Assembly (NCBI GenBank): GCA_037127315.1
Contig: JBBBDQ010001294.1
Coordinates: 1,273,501 to 1,337,500, forward strand
From: Ascarosepion bandense
Taxonomy: Eukaryota; Mollusca; Cephalopoda; Sepiida; Sepiidae
Reading direction: 5' to 3'
DNA length: 64,000 nt
Shown: positions 31,801-41,914 of the stretch, in pieces
How positions within the stretch are numbered: the first letter of the stretch is position 1
Layout of the letters: each line of letters begins with the position of its first letter
Notes under the pieces: generated by a model
Seen by the model: the letters and a program-made list of their open reading frames with translations, nothing else
Databases searched by the model: none
Told to the model about the DNA's origin: nothing
Program-made: the position numbers and the translations under genes

Positions 31801-32805
31801 ATTTTTGCAAATGTTAGAAACTTGACAGGAATGTGAACACGTTTTACCAAGAGTAGATATTTTATAGTAAAATTCCCAACAATACAATTTTAAAGCAAAA
31901 TGAGCAGCAATACAATTTTATAAGAGCCAGCAATACATTTTATTGCAAAATGACCAGTGATACATTTTATCTGTAATTGAAAGCATACAATTACATTCAA
32001 AATATATTTAGTTGATGGCATAAAATTCTGTTCAATATATTTAAAACTCAGCATTAAATAACCCACAGAGGTTGATATGTTGTTAAAGAAAATCAACCAA
32101 CCAACCTCTTAACACCTTTCTCTAATGATTGAGTTATACCTGCATGGGAAGCCTAAACATTGTTTCCATGGCACGTATGTTACCGGTGGGTAGCAGTGGG
32201 TGGTAATTGAGTAAATGGAGGAGAGACAGATTCGGGATGTAAATGGCAGATGCCCTTAGGTGAAATATAGGTGATAAGGGCTTTCCAGAAGCTACCAGAG
32301 GCAGGATGGATGGCATTTCCAAACAAATTGTTGAAATTGGTTGAAAATTCTGAGCAGTCATCTCTCAAAGACAATGATGCTAAGAGTGATATTGCAAAGA
32401 GAATTATTTTCCTTCACTGCTTCTCAGCATTTTAAGTAGAAATGCTTGCCACTATTCTACTAGAACAAAATTATAATCATCAACATGAAAAGGAAATTAA
32501 TGTACATGACAATTATCTATAGATGCATAGAATTAAAAACATCATAAAGATTCATTATCTCATTTTCTGGGGAGAGACATTAATGATAGGGCCAGATTTA
32601 GATCATAAGAGGCCCCTGGATTAATAGAATTTGGATGCCTCTTCATTATATATGTTTGTTCCCATCTTCTATAAAAAAAAGATATATATATATATATATG
32701 TTGCTTTTTTGGTGTAAAGACTTCAACTAAAATTTTTAATGATTTTAACAACTTTATAATATTTTTTATTCAAACTTTATATCCTACAGAAATTTATCTA
32801 GAATG
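31801..32805. other. Low-copy DNA with a short AT-rich microrepeat, no gene
   Basis: At 31890-31970 the word (A)CAATACATTTTAT(A/T) plus AAAATGA(G/C)CAG repeats about four times. 32130-32400 is less AT-rich (GGTGGGTAGCAGTGGGTGGT), with only shadow-like frames. A TA run lies at 32681-32699. Confidence 0.35.
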
Positions 32806-33037
32806 AAGTCAGTCAAGTATCATACATGATACACGCTTGGATGATCATGTCTCAAAAGAGACATGACTGACTGGGCAAAAGATTTTCCTGCAGTAGTTTG
32901 CCATTACTTTCTATGGTAGACTGGTTGCCAACCACAGCTATAGAACCCAATGGGTACTTCTATTCAACCCATGGCTGAACGAAGAAGAGATGTATCAATA
33001 CCTATCTGTCCTGCTATTTTAACCCATAGTTGGAAGG
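32806..33037 (-). mobile_element. SINE-A tail and body, interrupted by a LINE
   Basis: The reversed tail (ATCATACATGATACACGCTT) and body continue to ACCCATAGTTGGAAG. There the sequence switches to LINE-L coding. The head half resumes at 33604. Confidence 0.8.
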
Positions 33038-33590
33038 ATCTGTAATGTGATAAGTTCCGACCTGGACTCCAGCCACTTTCTCACCAGCAGGAAGTGGCTT
33101 CCCTCGATCTCTTCTACAAATATTTTCCTGGCTTCTGCTTTGATGAACTTAGGTCACTGGTGCCCCCTCCTCAAGAATTTACTGGCAACAAGGTCCTACC
33201 CATTTAGAATTAGATCAACCAAATGCAGCCAACACTTCTATTCCATCAGCATCTTTTCCCGCACTTCCCACCTATGGAACTCCCTTCTGTACACTTGCTT
33301 TCCGAACAGCTACAGCCTACAGGAATTTAAATGCAATGTCAATTCCCATCTCCTATCTACTTGACTCCAGTCGTTTTTACATCACTCCATGTATCTTCTT
33401 TTTTTCCTTTCTCTCTACCTTCGCAACTGTTTTCTCCTGTGTTCCCATTTTTCTCTTGCTCTTTCTCTGCCACCCTCTGTAACTGGTTCGACTTTCTCTT
33501 CACGCTCCTCCTGCTTAAACTTTTACTCTCTTATGTAGCCCCCTGCACATCAATGGCGGCACCTTCCATTTGGGGTGAAACAATTAAAAA
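33038..33590 (+). mobile_element. LINE-L 5'-truncated copy inserted into SINE-A
   Basis: Starts I-C-N-V-I-S-S-D-L. The terminal part (33047-33364) includes F-R-I-R-S-T-K-C-S-Q-H-F-Y-S and I-F-S-R-T-S-H-L-W-N-S-L, ending C-N-V-N-S-H-L-L-S. The 3' UTR GTAGCCCCCTGCACATCAAT ends GGGTGAAACAATT plus A-rich tail, beyond which SINE-A sequence resumes. Confidence 0.85.
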
Positions 33591-33603
33591 AAACAAAAAA
33601 AAC

Positions 33604-33728
33604 AATCGATTAATATCTTTCTCAATTATTTGTGCGTAAGTGAATGCAAAGAACTCAACTGTAATATAAACTCGACTCCCTGATCCCTTGTTTTGAGCCG
33701 ATATCCACTTCAACACAGCACACAACCT
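33604..33728 (-). mobile_element. SINE-A head half (continuation of 32806-33037)
   Basis: GATTAATATCTTTCTCAATT, then the CAACTGTAATATAAACTCGA box B region, and GTGTGCTGTGTTGAAGTGGA head on the minus strand. Confidence 0.78.
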
Positions 33729-34139
33729 AATCTAGTAATCAGCTTAAATTCATAAAGTCTCGGTACCATAGAGGAATTTTCATCAGCCTGAAATGCTGTA
33801 AATATGGCATTAAAGATGCTGACATTGGTTGTTGATGGAAACTTTTAATTAATAAACAAATATTCTTGGTTTTATATCTTTATTTTTTTAGTTTTATCAG
33901 AGGAGGGGCCAAAGACTAGAGACTTTTGTGAGCCCCCGTAGTTTTAGGGCATCTAGGTTGCAGTCTATACTAGTGTATATATAAACCTGGCAGTGGTTAC
34001 AGATGGAAACTTTTAATTAATTCTTGATTTGTTTTGTTTTTATCAACCTGTGATTATCCTATGTTCTCCTGTGTCTTCTTTATTCCCATATATTTAAAAT
34101 ATAACTGAATCATCCATAAACCTGTTGGGTTTCTTTTAA
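33729..34139. other. AT-rich DNA, no gene
   Basis: GATGGAAACTTTTAATTAAT occurs twice (33834 and 34002), giving a weak 170-bp direct repeat. Nothing else supported. Confidence 0.35.
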
Positions 34140-34194
34140 ATGCAGGTCAGATTGGGTTCTATAGACTTGGTTGGTAACCAGCCTACTATAGAAA

Positions 34195-34196
<2 letters not shown>
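34140..34196 (+). mobile_element. SINE-A internal fragment
   Basis: GCAGGTCAGATTGGGTTCTA to CCTACTATAGAAAGTA, ending in a TA run. Confidence 0.7.
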
Positions 34197-34233
<37 letters not shown>

Positions 34234-34298
34234 TATTTGTTTGAACATTATTTTTAATCAATACTTGTATTTTAGGAGATGGAAATTTACACACACAT

Positions 34299-34337
<39 letters not shown>

Positions 34338-34372
34338 CTCTCTCTCTCTCTCTCTTGCTCTCTCTCTCTCTA
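34197..34372. repeat. (TA)n, (CA)n, (CT)n microsatellites
   Basis: TA run at 34199-34228; CA run at 34302-34333 running directly into a CT run to about 34371. Confidence 0.93.
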
Positions 34373-34641
34373 AAAGACAAACATCTATGCATATATTAAA
34401 ACAAATATTTATACCCACATACAAAAACACAGACATTAACTAAAAACATTACTAAAACACCAGTATTAACACATATTAAAAGACAGACATTTATACATGA
34501 AAACACAGACATTTACGCACATACACAAAAATACAGGCATTTATACACGCACTAAAACATGTACATTTACACAAACACATTAAAACACAGACATTTACAC
34601 ACATACTAAAATACAGACATTCATACGCACACTAAAACATG

Positions 34642-34942
34642 TGAATGTGCGTTTGTGGTGCAGTCGATATCGGCTTGGAATGAGAAATCGGGGAGCCAAA
34701 TTAAATTCCATTTGAAATCCTTGCACTCACTTATGCACAAATACCCTTGGGAAAGGTATTAATCCATCTCTTCCCTCCAGTTATGGGTTAAATAACAAGA
34801 CAGATTGGGTTCTATAGCCTTGGCTGGCAACTAGTGTACCACAGAAAGTAATGGCAACCTACTGCAGGATAATCTTCTGACACATCTTTTGAGACATGAT
34901 CGCCCAAGGTATGTATCACATATGGCACTTAACTGATTGAAA
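34642..34942 (+). mobile_element. SINE-A, full length, within the minisatellite
   Basis: The head GTGCGTTTGTGGTGCAGTCG, the body (AATACCCTTGGGAAAGGTAT, TTGGGTTCTATAGCCTTGGC) and the tail ATGTATCACATATGGCACTT are all present. Minisatellite units flank it on both sides. Confidence 0.88.
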
Positions 34943-35382
34943 ACAGGGGTATTTATATGCACATTAAAATCCAGTGTGTTTAATACGTAAAAATATATAC
35001 ATACTAGAACACAGACATTTACCCATACACTAAAGCACATGCATTTATACATACACTAAAACACAGATATTAACACACACATTAGAACACAAACAATTAT
35101 TCACATGCTAAAACAGAGATATTTACATACACACAAATATAGGCATTTACACATACACTAAAATACAAACATTTATACTCACACTAATATTTATGTATAC
35201 ACTAAATCAAAGAATCGTATAAACAAACTGACACACAATTATACTCACACATACACTTATGCACACACTGATATGCGGACATTTATACATACACTAAAAC
35301 ACAAACTTGCAAGCACACACTAAACACCATATTTATACACACTAAAAACAGGCATTTAGTCACACACTAAAACTTCTTTCTT

Positions 35383-35901
35383 TTTTCATGTACTGTGTCC
35401 CTTCAGGAACGTAGGCAACCATGGCCCTCCACATCTTATTCCCTCTTGGAGCTCTTAACATCTTTCTCTTACTATTTCTCCCAAATCCTGATCTGATTTG
35501 CTCAAGCCCATCAAGTATATTACACATTGCCTCCCCCGTCTCTCTTTCCCTCTATCTGTCCTGTGAGTATCTGATTTTCCAAGACTTCTTTATTCATCGC
35601 ATATCCTAGAAACTTTAGCTGTCTCTTCCTGATGTTAAGTATAAGTTTGCATTTAATTTCCATTCTCTCCAAAACCTTGTCATTTCTCACATATTTTGTT
35701 CATGGTATCCTCAGCATTCTTCTGTGGTGCCATATTTCAGTCGCTCCACTTGTCTTTCCTTCATCTTTGATGAGATCGTCCAGAATTTGTTGCCATATAG
35801 GAGGACAGATATCACATAAAAGTCTAGTACTCTTTCCTTTGTTTCAAATGAAATTTTCCCGTTTCTTAATACTCTGTTTAGCTTTTGGAATATGTCCTTG
35901 A
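35383..35901 (-). pseudogene. LINE-E 3' end inserted in the minisatellite
   Basis: On the minus strand near 35890 it encodes I-F-Q-K-L-N-R-V-L-R-N-G-K-I-S-F-E-T-K-E-R-V-L-D-F-Y-V-I-S-V-L-L-Y-G (positions 35905-35790). This C-terminal region follows the RT palm in endonuclease-reverse-transcriptase LINEs. It continues to the 3' tip (reverse of GTGTCCCTTCAGGAACGTAG) at 35396. Frames are broken between 35600 and 35720. Confidence 0.82.
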
Positions 35902-35984
35902 TGCACACTAAAACAATGACATTTATACCCACACTAAAACACAGGAATTTATAGATTGTAAAACATACCTACTCACTTTTTGAG

Positions 35985-36125
35985 TCTACAAGAATATAGA
36001 ATAAGAATATAGAGTATAGAATGTAAGAATTTAAGAATAAATAATATAAAAGTATGGAGGATAAAATATAGAATATAAGAATATAAAATATAAAAATATA
36101 GAATATAAGAATATAGAATAGTAAA
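35985..36125. repeat. Short tandem repeat, AAGAATATAGAATAT-type
   Basis: AGAATATAGAATA/TAAGAATATAAAATA words repeat about ten times. Confidence 0.85.
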
Positions 36126-36529
36126 ATGTATTTATCTTAAGTGATTCTAGTGTTTTTTTCCTAAGTATGATATTGAACATTTCCTATCTCTGAACTGTTA
36201 AGCTTGATTTCTTGTCTGTTATTTTAATACATTAAGTCACTGAAAGAATCTCATATAAAATAACCAATCAAGCATAGCCAGTCATGACCACTTGTCACAT
36301 AAAAATAAATGACCAGCAGTCAGTCATTATTAGCAATAAGATGAAATGTATTAGTCTATCAGTTGGACTGGGTTATTGAATTAATCTGCAGGCCACAAAG
36401 AAAGTCTGACTTGAACTAACCATTGTTCACTTTGTGTGGTGATGTTCAATGACAGTTCTGTCAGTAATTCATTATTCCATTATTTTTAACATTTATATTG
36501 TCAGAAAATTAGATTGTTTAGAAAGTAAT
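36126..36529. other. Low-copy DNA, no gene
   Basis: No coding signal or recognised repeat. Confidence 0.35.
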
Positions 36530-37470
36530 TATGTCTTAATAGAAAGGATAAAAAACAAACAAATATAAATTGAAATATTAGGGTGAAAGTAAAGTTTTAA
36601 TAGAAAGGATTTCTCGTAAAACAAACAATAAAACACTCTCTAATATTTCAATAAAAAAAGTAAATTTATTTATTTAAATGTTAGGGTGTTTGGAAAGAAA
36701 TCATGTTTTTCCAGAAAGGATATAAAAATAAATGTAATGTAATTTTTATTTAAATATTAGTGTGTTCTGAATATTGTTCCAGAAAACTAGTTTAAATTTA
36801 TTTAAATATTAGGGTGTTTCCAAAGTAATTATGTTTTTCCAGAAAGGATATAAAAACAAACATCAGATAAGTTTTATTTAAATATTAGGATGTTTTAATT
36901 TAAATATTAGGGTGTTTGGAAAGAAATCATGTTTTACCAGAGAGGATATAAAAACAAATGTATGATAAATTATATTTAAATATTAGGGTGTTTGAAATTT
37001 TTTGCCACAAATGATAAAAACAAGTTCAAATTGATTAAGATATTATGGTATCTGGAAAGTAATTATGTTTTGCCAGAAAGGATATAAAAACAAATGTAAT
37101 GTAAATTTTATTTAAATATTAGGGTGTTTTGAATATTTTGCCAGAAAGGATAAAAACTAGTTTAAATTTGTTTAAATACTAGAATGTTTGGAAATGAATA
37201 ACTTTTTAACAGGAAAGATATAAAACAAATGTAATTTCAATTAAATTTATTTAAATACTATAGTGTTTAGAAAGTAATGACATTTTACTAATCAGGATGT
37301 GAAACTAATATATAAATTTTGATATATCAAGAACAATTTTAAGAATATCTACAGTCCTATAAAATTCTAAATGACAAAACAAATCACACAAAACTACTTT
37401 CTCATAAAATTTTCTAAAACTAGTGAGGTTATAAAAACAAATCTAAAATAAATTTATTTAAATATTATTC
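36530..37470 (+). repeat. AT-rich minisatellite, alternating unit of about 80-170 bp
   Basis: The core TTTAAATATTAGGGTGTTT, then GGAAAG(A/T)AATCATGTTTT, CCAGAAAGGATA and TAAAAACAAATGTAATG repeats about nine times. A variant unit in which the middle reads GAATATT(T/G)TGCCAGAAAG alternates with the main unit. Later units (37180 on) are more diverged. Confidence 0.85.
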
Positions 37471-37599
37471 ATGGAAAATACAATCACATTCATTTTCAGT
37501 ACCTGCAATAGCTTAATGAGCAGGCAAATTTTGATTCCAAATTTTTAAAAATCTCCTTTTTTTCAAGAAAAAATTTGGAACATATATGTATTATTAATT

Positions 37600-37837
37600 A
37601 TTATGTTAGAACATGTGAAAACTACAAATACTGCAAATATGTGCATTTTTTTTCAGATAATTTATAATAATGAAAACCATCATTATTCCCATCATTATCA
37701 ACTACCTGATGAGTCATTGTTCTTTCAATGTCAAAACAAAATGTACAATTTTGAAGTAGTTTTTAGTTTTCACTGCTCTATTTTCATATTTGAGTTGAGC
37801 ACTGTTTTGAATGTTGTAATTATTTTCTTTGTTCTTA

Positions 37838-37885
<48 letters not shown>

Positions 37886-38165
37886 TTATTAAAAATGACA
37901 AACAAGTTAAGGTTTTATGTAATTTTTCATGTTATCTTATGATCTTTCTCTTTGTAGAACATAAGTTATATAAAAATCTAAAAATTGTCCAAATGTTTTG
38001 TTTTTTTGAGCACTTTTGTCTATACTTTTAGACATTATTGACAATGAATTTTATTTTGTATGACTGAATATGTATAGTGTTTATGTATGTAGATGTGTTT
38101 GTATTATATTTATGAACATGGTAAGCTTATATCCTGATTGTCATCTTTAATGAAAGCTACATAAA
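37600..38165. repeat. AT-rich repeat with (TA)n core, R11 relative
   Basis: TTGTTCTTTCAATGTCAAAA and AAAATGTACAATTTT (37720-37760) are the reverse of 41960-41990. TTTGAGTTGAGCACTGTTTT (37791) matches 42665. A TA run lies at 37843-37881. The right side (37915-38110) matches 29096-29300. Confidence 0.55.
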
Positions 38166-38187
38166 AAATAGATTGCTGCCAAAATAG

Positions 38188-38188
<1 letters not shown>

Positions 38189-38226
<38 letters not shown>
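38189..38226. repeat. (TA)n microsatellite
   Basis: TA run just upstream of the Helitron. Confidence 0.95.
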
Positions 38227-38228
<2 letters not shown>

Positions 38229-38270
38229 AAAAATAAAAGATAAAGATTAACATGCAGAGCTTTTCAATAA

Positions 38271-39177
38271 TCTATATAAAAAAATGGATCTGGCTGGCTG
38301 TGTGTGTTTGTGCCTTCATTCTAACAAACTCTACTCCTCTGAAACCCTTGACCTGAATTCAACCAAAATTGGGCCACTTGTCAATCATGATATGAAACTT
38401 TGATGTATGCAAAAATTTTTTGAATTGATTTACAAGGTACAGCTGACATCGTCAAAATGTTTAGAATTTATGAACTCTTCTCCTCTGAGAAATCCTATGC
38501 AAATTTAACCAAAAATGGGTAACATGTAAATCAAGGTCTGAACCTCTGATATAAACAAGAATTTTTCAAATCAATATACAGGGTTCATTAAAAATCAACA
38601 ACAAACGTAATTTCAGGTGTTTTTTGCGTGCTTTGATGCATTTCTCCAAGATGCTTCACTCAATCTCAACCAAAATCGAGTCACTGGTAGATCAAGGTCT
38701 GATGACTTGATATGCAAACAAAAATTTAAATTGATACACAGGCAAAAATAATAGATAATGTTGATTTTTATGATTGTTTATTCCTCACTTAGTTGTATTC
38801 CAACAAAAATTGGGTCTTATTTGTAACTTCTATCTTATTATATGCCATAATAATTTCACATTTTCTATAAGGTGCCAACCCCTCCGATGTTGCAAGAACA
38901 ATGCATCCACTTTTTCTACATCACAACATCATTGCATCACATTAGAGTCTTCCATAATGCCCACCCTGGTTCTATCAATTGTACACACCACTCCTGTTTA
39001 TTGCCAAAATTGACCAAATAGAATCCTGTTTTACAAATACATCCAATACTTAATTTGCATTTTTTTAATTTATGTGTCACGGTAATCACATACTAGAGCT
39101 TTTTGAATAAGCACATGACCTTACCATCTCAACATAATCACTAAAAAAAAACAAGAAACACTGGGCTATACAGCTAG
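38271..39177 (+). mobile_element. Helitron-like element, non-autonomous
   Basis: Seen: 5' end TCTATATAAAAAAATGGATC preceded by A. 3' end GGGCTATACAGCTAG followed by T, with GCT-ATAC-AGC able to form a small hairpin next to the CTAG. Known: Helitrons start TC, end CTRR with a nearby hairpin, and insert between A and T. Internally an ACCAAAATTGGGxCACTTGT... unit repeats about four times at 38363, 38509, 38670 and 38803. No Rep or helicase frame exists, so it would need an autonomous partner. Confidence 0.65.
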
Positions 39178-39766
39178 TCAGAATTAAGATGATCAGGTGA
39201 TTATATATGATATTTTAGCATGTGTATAGTAGTAGATATATATTTAAATATATATATTCATATAATACCTAACTGATATGCAGTTGTGTATTTTAACTGT
39301 TTAAATAAGAAACGAAATAAAAACAACAATTTAAGATATTTTAATAAAAGAGCTTTTGCTATGTTACATTAAACCCAGAAATATAGAAATTGGGCTATTA
39401 TATTACATATTTTTAATATTATTATGCAGTTTTTTTTTTTGCAGTATAATAGCATGTAGCAATATCATTTGTCTTTATAAATGTAGTTATTATATTATCT
39501 AATAGAAATGTAGTTATATTATCATATAATCCTATGTGCAATTAATGCATCATTTTTTGTTGAAACCAAATTCTTTCTTTGCAACTTTCCCAATTGCACT
39601 CTGAAATGCACTATGAACAGTGCATGGTCACATAGAAGAGATAATAAAATAAACCTAGATTCAGCTTCCTATCATTCGACCTTTGTTCTGCCTTGGTTGA
39701 TTGACTCATAATTTATAATGATGGAATACATAAACACTTACTGAACACCCTGATAACATAGAGCAG
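39178..39766. other. AT-rich DNA, no gene
   Basis: No supported feature. A short inverted AT stretch (TATATTTAAATATATA) lies at about 39240. Confidence 0.35.
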
Positions 39767-40404
39767 AGCTTGGCAACCCATGGCCCACATCTGGCCTGCA
39801 AAGGATTTTTATTTTGCCTGCCAAACCAACCATAGCAAGAAATTTGCACTTTTTGTTAATTGTGTTACTTGTTATCCCGTTATCAGTCAGTTAAGTTCCA
39901 TATGTGATTCTTGCTTGGGTGATCATGTCTCAAAAGAGACATGACTAACTTGGCAGAAGATTTTCCTGCAGCAGTTTGCCATAAATTTCTGTGGTAGACT
40001 GATTGCTATAGAACACAATTTATCCTGTTATTTGACCAATAGCAGGACAGAGAAGAGATGGGTTCATCTCTTTCCAAAGGGTAATTTTGTGTGTAAGTGA
40101 ATGCAACAAATTCAACTGGAATTTGAACTTGGCTCTCCATTTCTTATTATGAGCCAATATCCACTGCACCACAACACACATCTCATTATACCTGTAGTAA
40201 AATAAGATACCTCATTTAAATAATATAACATTAATATCAGAAGTTTTTTTGTTCTAAATTTCCAGAGCAAAGCAGCCTTCTGACAAAGTGGTTAGACCTT
40301 AAGACAATTTATTATGGCACACTTGATATCATGGCTCTCATCTGTTAGACAATGCATAGCTGTCTGGCCCGATCTCTCCAAAAGGTTGCCAACTTCTATT
40401 TTAG
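39767..40404. mobile_element. hAT-like non-autonomous DNA transposon with nested SINE
   Basis: The left end CAGAGCTTGGCAACCCATGG and right end GGTTGCCAACTTCTA are inverted matches (11-12 of 15 bases). CAGxGGTxGGCAACC ends are typical of hAT elements. Subterminal GGCCCACATCTGGCC and TGTCTGGCCCGATC are also similar. A clean 8-bp duplication is not visible, so the exact tips are uncertain. SINE-A at 39882-40184 sits inside. Confidence 0.5.
39882..40184 (-). mobile_element. SINE-A nested in the hAT-like element
   Basis: The reversed tail TCAGTCAGTTAAGTTCCATA lies at the left. The minus-strand head GTTGTGGTGCAGTGGATATT near 40175 has an intact A-box TGGTGCAGTGG. Confidence 0.85.
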
Positions 40405-40598
40405 AATAATAAAGATCTTGATTGAGAATCTTATCAAATAATTATTTACAGACTGTTAAAGCCTTATTTAAAAAATTTGGGGAGAGAAAGGAAGAAGAAA
40501 GGACTAAACATCAACTGCAAAAAGACTGAATGCCTTGTTGTTAGCAAAAGTGAAGAGTCTAATATAAAAATTAGAGATTGGAGATACCAAAATGAAAC
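40405..40598. other. AT-rich DNA, no gene
   Basis: Separates the hAT-like element from the 5S-SINE. No feature. Confidence 0.3.
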
Positions 40599-41042
40599 TA
40601 GTGCAACAGGTTAGATAATTGTATGTATGTATGTATGTATGTATGTATGCCGCATTCACCCTAGTCGGGTTGAGCGGGCTTCCTCCCTGACGGAGCAAGT
40701 CTCATTGGGATTTGTTTAAGGGCAGGGTCCCAAGTCCTACCCTGTTATTTAACCCATAACTGGAGGGAACGGACGGATTAATACCTTTCCCAAGGGTACC
40801 AGTGCGCAAGTGAGTGCAGTGTGCTCGACTGAAATTGGAACTCGGCTCACCGATTTCCCCCTCCAAGCCGACATCCACCGCACCACAACGCACATCCGTG
40901 AACGCTAACAGCACCTGGTATTCCCAAGTGGTCACCCACGTAAGTACTGACCAGGCTCAACGTTGCTTAACTTCGGTGATCGAGCGGGAACCGGTGTATT
41001 CAACGTGACATGACCGTTATAGTGCAACAGGTTAGATAATTG
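40599..41042 (-). mobile_element. Composite 5S-rRNA/tRNA SINE with 23-bp target-site duplication
   Basis: Seen: TAGTGCAACAGGTTAGATAA-TTG is present identically at 40599-40621 and 41020-41042, bracketing a 398-base insert. On the minus strand the insert starts with a 5S-rRNA-like head (41019-40905). It continues with a SINE-A-type tRNA-like module (GCGTTGTGGTGCGGTGGATG; box B-like GAGTTCCAATTTC) and ends in about seven ATAC repeats. The insert is much less AT-rich than its flanks. A perfect duplication and little decay mean a recent insertion. Known: SINE families with 5S heads (SINE3) and 5S-tRNA dimers exist in animals. This copy joins a 5S head to a SINE-A-like body. Confidence 0.88.
40905..41019 (-). 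pseudogene. 5S rRNA-derived SINE head
   Basis: Minus strand: GGTCATGTCACGTTGAATAC at the 5' end, then CCGAAGTTAAGCAACGTTGA (the internal A-box region), then TGGGTGACCACTTGGGAATA (C-box region) and ACCAGGTGCTGTT. This covers essentially the whole 5S molecule of about 115 of 120 bases, in order. The pol III internal control region looks intact, so it could drive SINE transcription. It is part of the SINE, not a 5S gene. Confidence 0.85.
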
Positions 41043-41064
41043 GGAAGCATATTAACAACAAAGC

Positions 41065-41440
41065 ACAGTAAGTGGGACGCTGAAATGATCCCCTTGTTTA
41101 AATTGGTGAATACTGTCATAATTCTTGCCTTCAGTTCATCTTCTTTTGAGTTTTTTTTTTTTCTCACTCAACTGCATCCCACACATAAGAATCAAGAATG
41201 TTTAAGTTTTGGAATTAGGTGGGCTGATGTAAGAGTTGATGCAGTCAAAGAAATTGTCTGACAGTCATGACTGGTTTCTCCTGTTTGTGTGGCATGGTGC
41301 AGAGTCATGTTGCCAGACATAAGGTCTTCTTACAACCACCCTCTTGATCCAGAGCAGCACTACCTCCTCAAGGCACTTAAGGTGGGCCTCCATGTTGAGT
41401 CTGAGGCCCTTATTGTAAAAAGGAAACTTATTTGATTTTG
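41065..41440 (-). pseudogene. Mariner-like transposase, C-terminal half
   Basis: Minus-strand translation with stops gives Y-V-W-Q-H-D-S-A-P-C-H-T-N-R-R, the W-Q-x-D-S-A-P-C-H-T motif carrying the second catalytic Asp. Then come L-S-D-N-F-F-D-C-I and the P-P-N-S region, where the third Asp motif has decayed (P-N-S-K-T-stop instead of P-N-S-P-D-x-N-P). Next is D-E-L-K-A-R-I-M-T-V-F-T-N-L-N-K. Internal stops and an A-tract mark it as dead. No terminal inverted repeats were found. Confidence 0.75.
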
Positions 41441-41454
41441 TTTGTCTGGGACAT

Positions 41455-41864
41455 GTGGTTACACAGATATTCGCATTTTAAATGATATCAACTATTTTGG
41501 GGACACCTTATATATTAATAATATATTAATAATCAATATTATAATCTACTTCTATAATAAGATATTATAATATAATAAAATATAATCCTCTCTATTATGA
41601 TATATATATTATATTATGCTGTCACTCATAGAAAGAGAGACAATAGTGAGGCAGCATCAGCTCAGTTCATTCTCTTTACTAGTAGTTATTAAACTTCGCT
41701 ACTAGTTAGGAAAGCTTTTTCTACATGTTTCCTCTTTAATGGTGCCTTGTTTTATATTTTTGCAATAATTATATCATCGAGTAGTGAAGAAAATATATTT
41801 ATATCCTCTCTATTATAATAATGACCATTGTGTATTTATTCATGTATATATAAATAATGACCAC

Positions 41865-41914
<50 letters not shown>

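Larger units (their letters stand above)
34373..35955 (+). repeat. Minisatellite, ACACTAAAACACAGACATTT-type unit
   Basis: The phrase CACTAAAACACAGACATTTA with a (T)ACACAC(A) linker repeats roughly every 30-40 bases across the interval. The array is interrupted by SINE-A (34642-34942) and LINE-E (35383-35901). It resumes at 35902 with CACACTAAAACAATGACATT, showing it was one array before both insertions. Confidence 0.85.

Noticed and set aside
34642..34720. A tRNA gene at SINE heads
   Set aside because: Only box A and box B-like elements are conserved. No cloverleaf or acceptor stem can be drawn, and the head continues into a SINE body.
36530..37470. A CRISPR array
   Set aside because: Units are drifting minisatellite copies without uniform repeats or unique spacers, in a clearly eukaryotic context.
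40905..41019. A functional 5S rRNA gene
   Set aside because: It is bracketed by SINE-type target duplications, fused to a tRNA-SINE body, and diverges from a normal 5S molecule at several positions.
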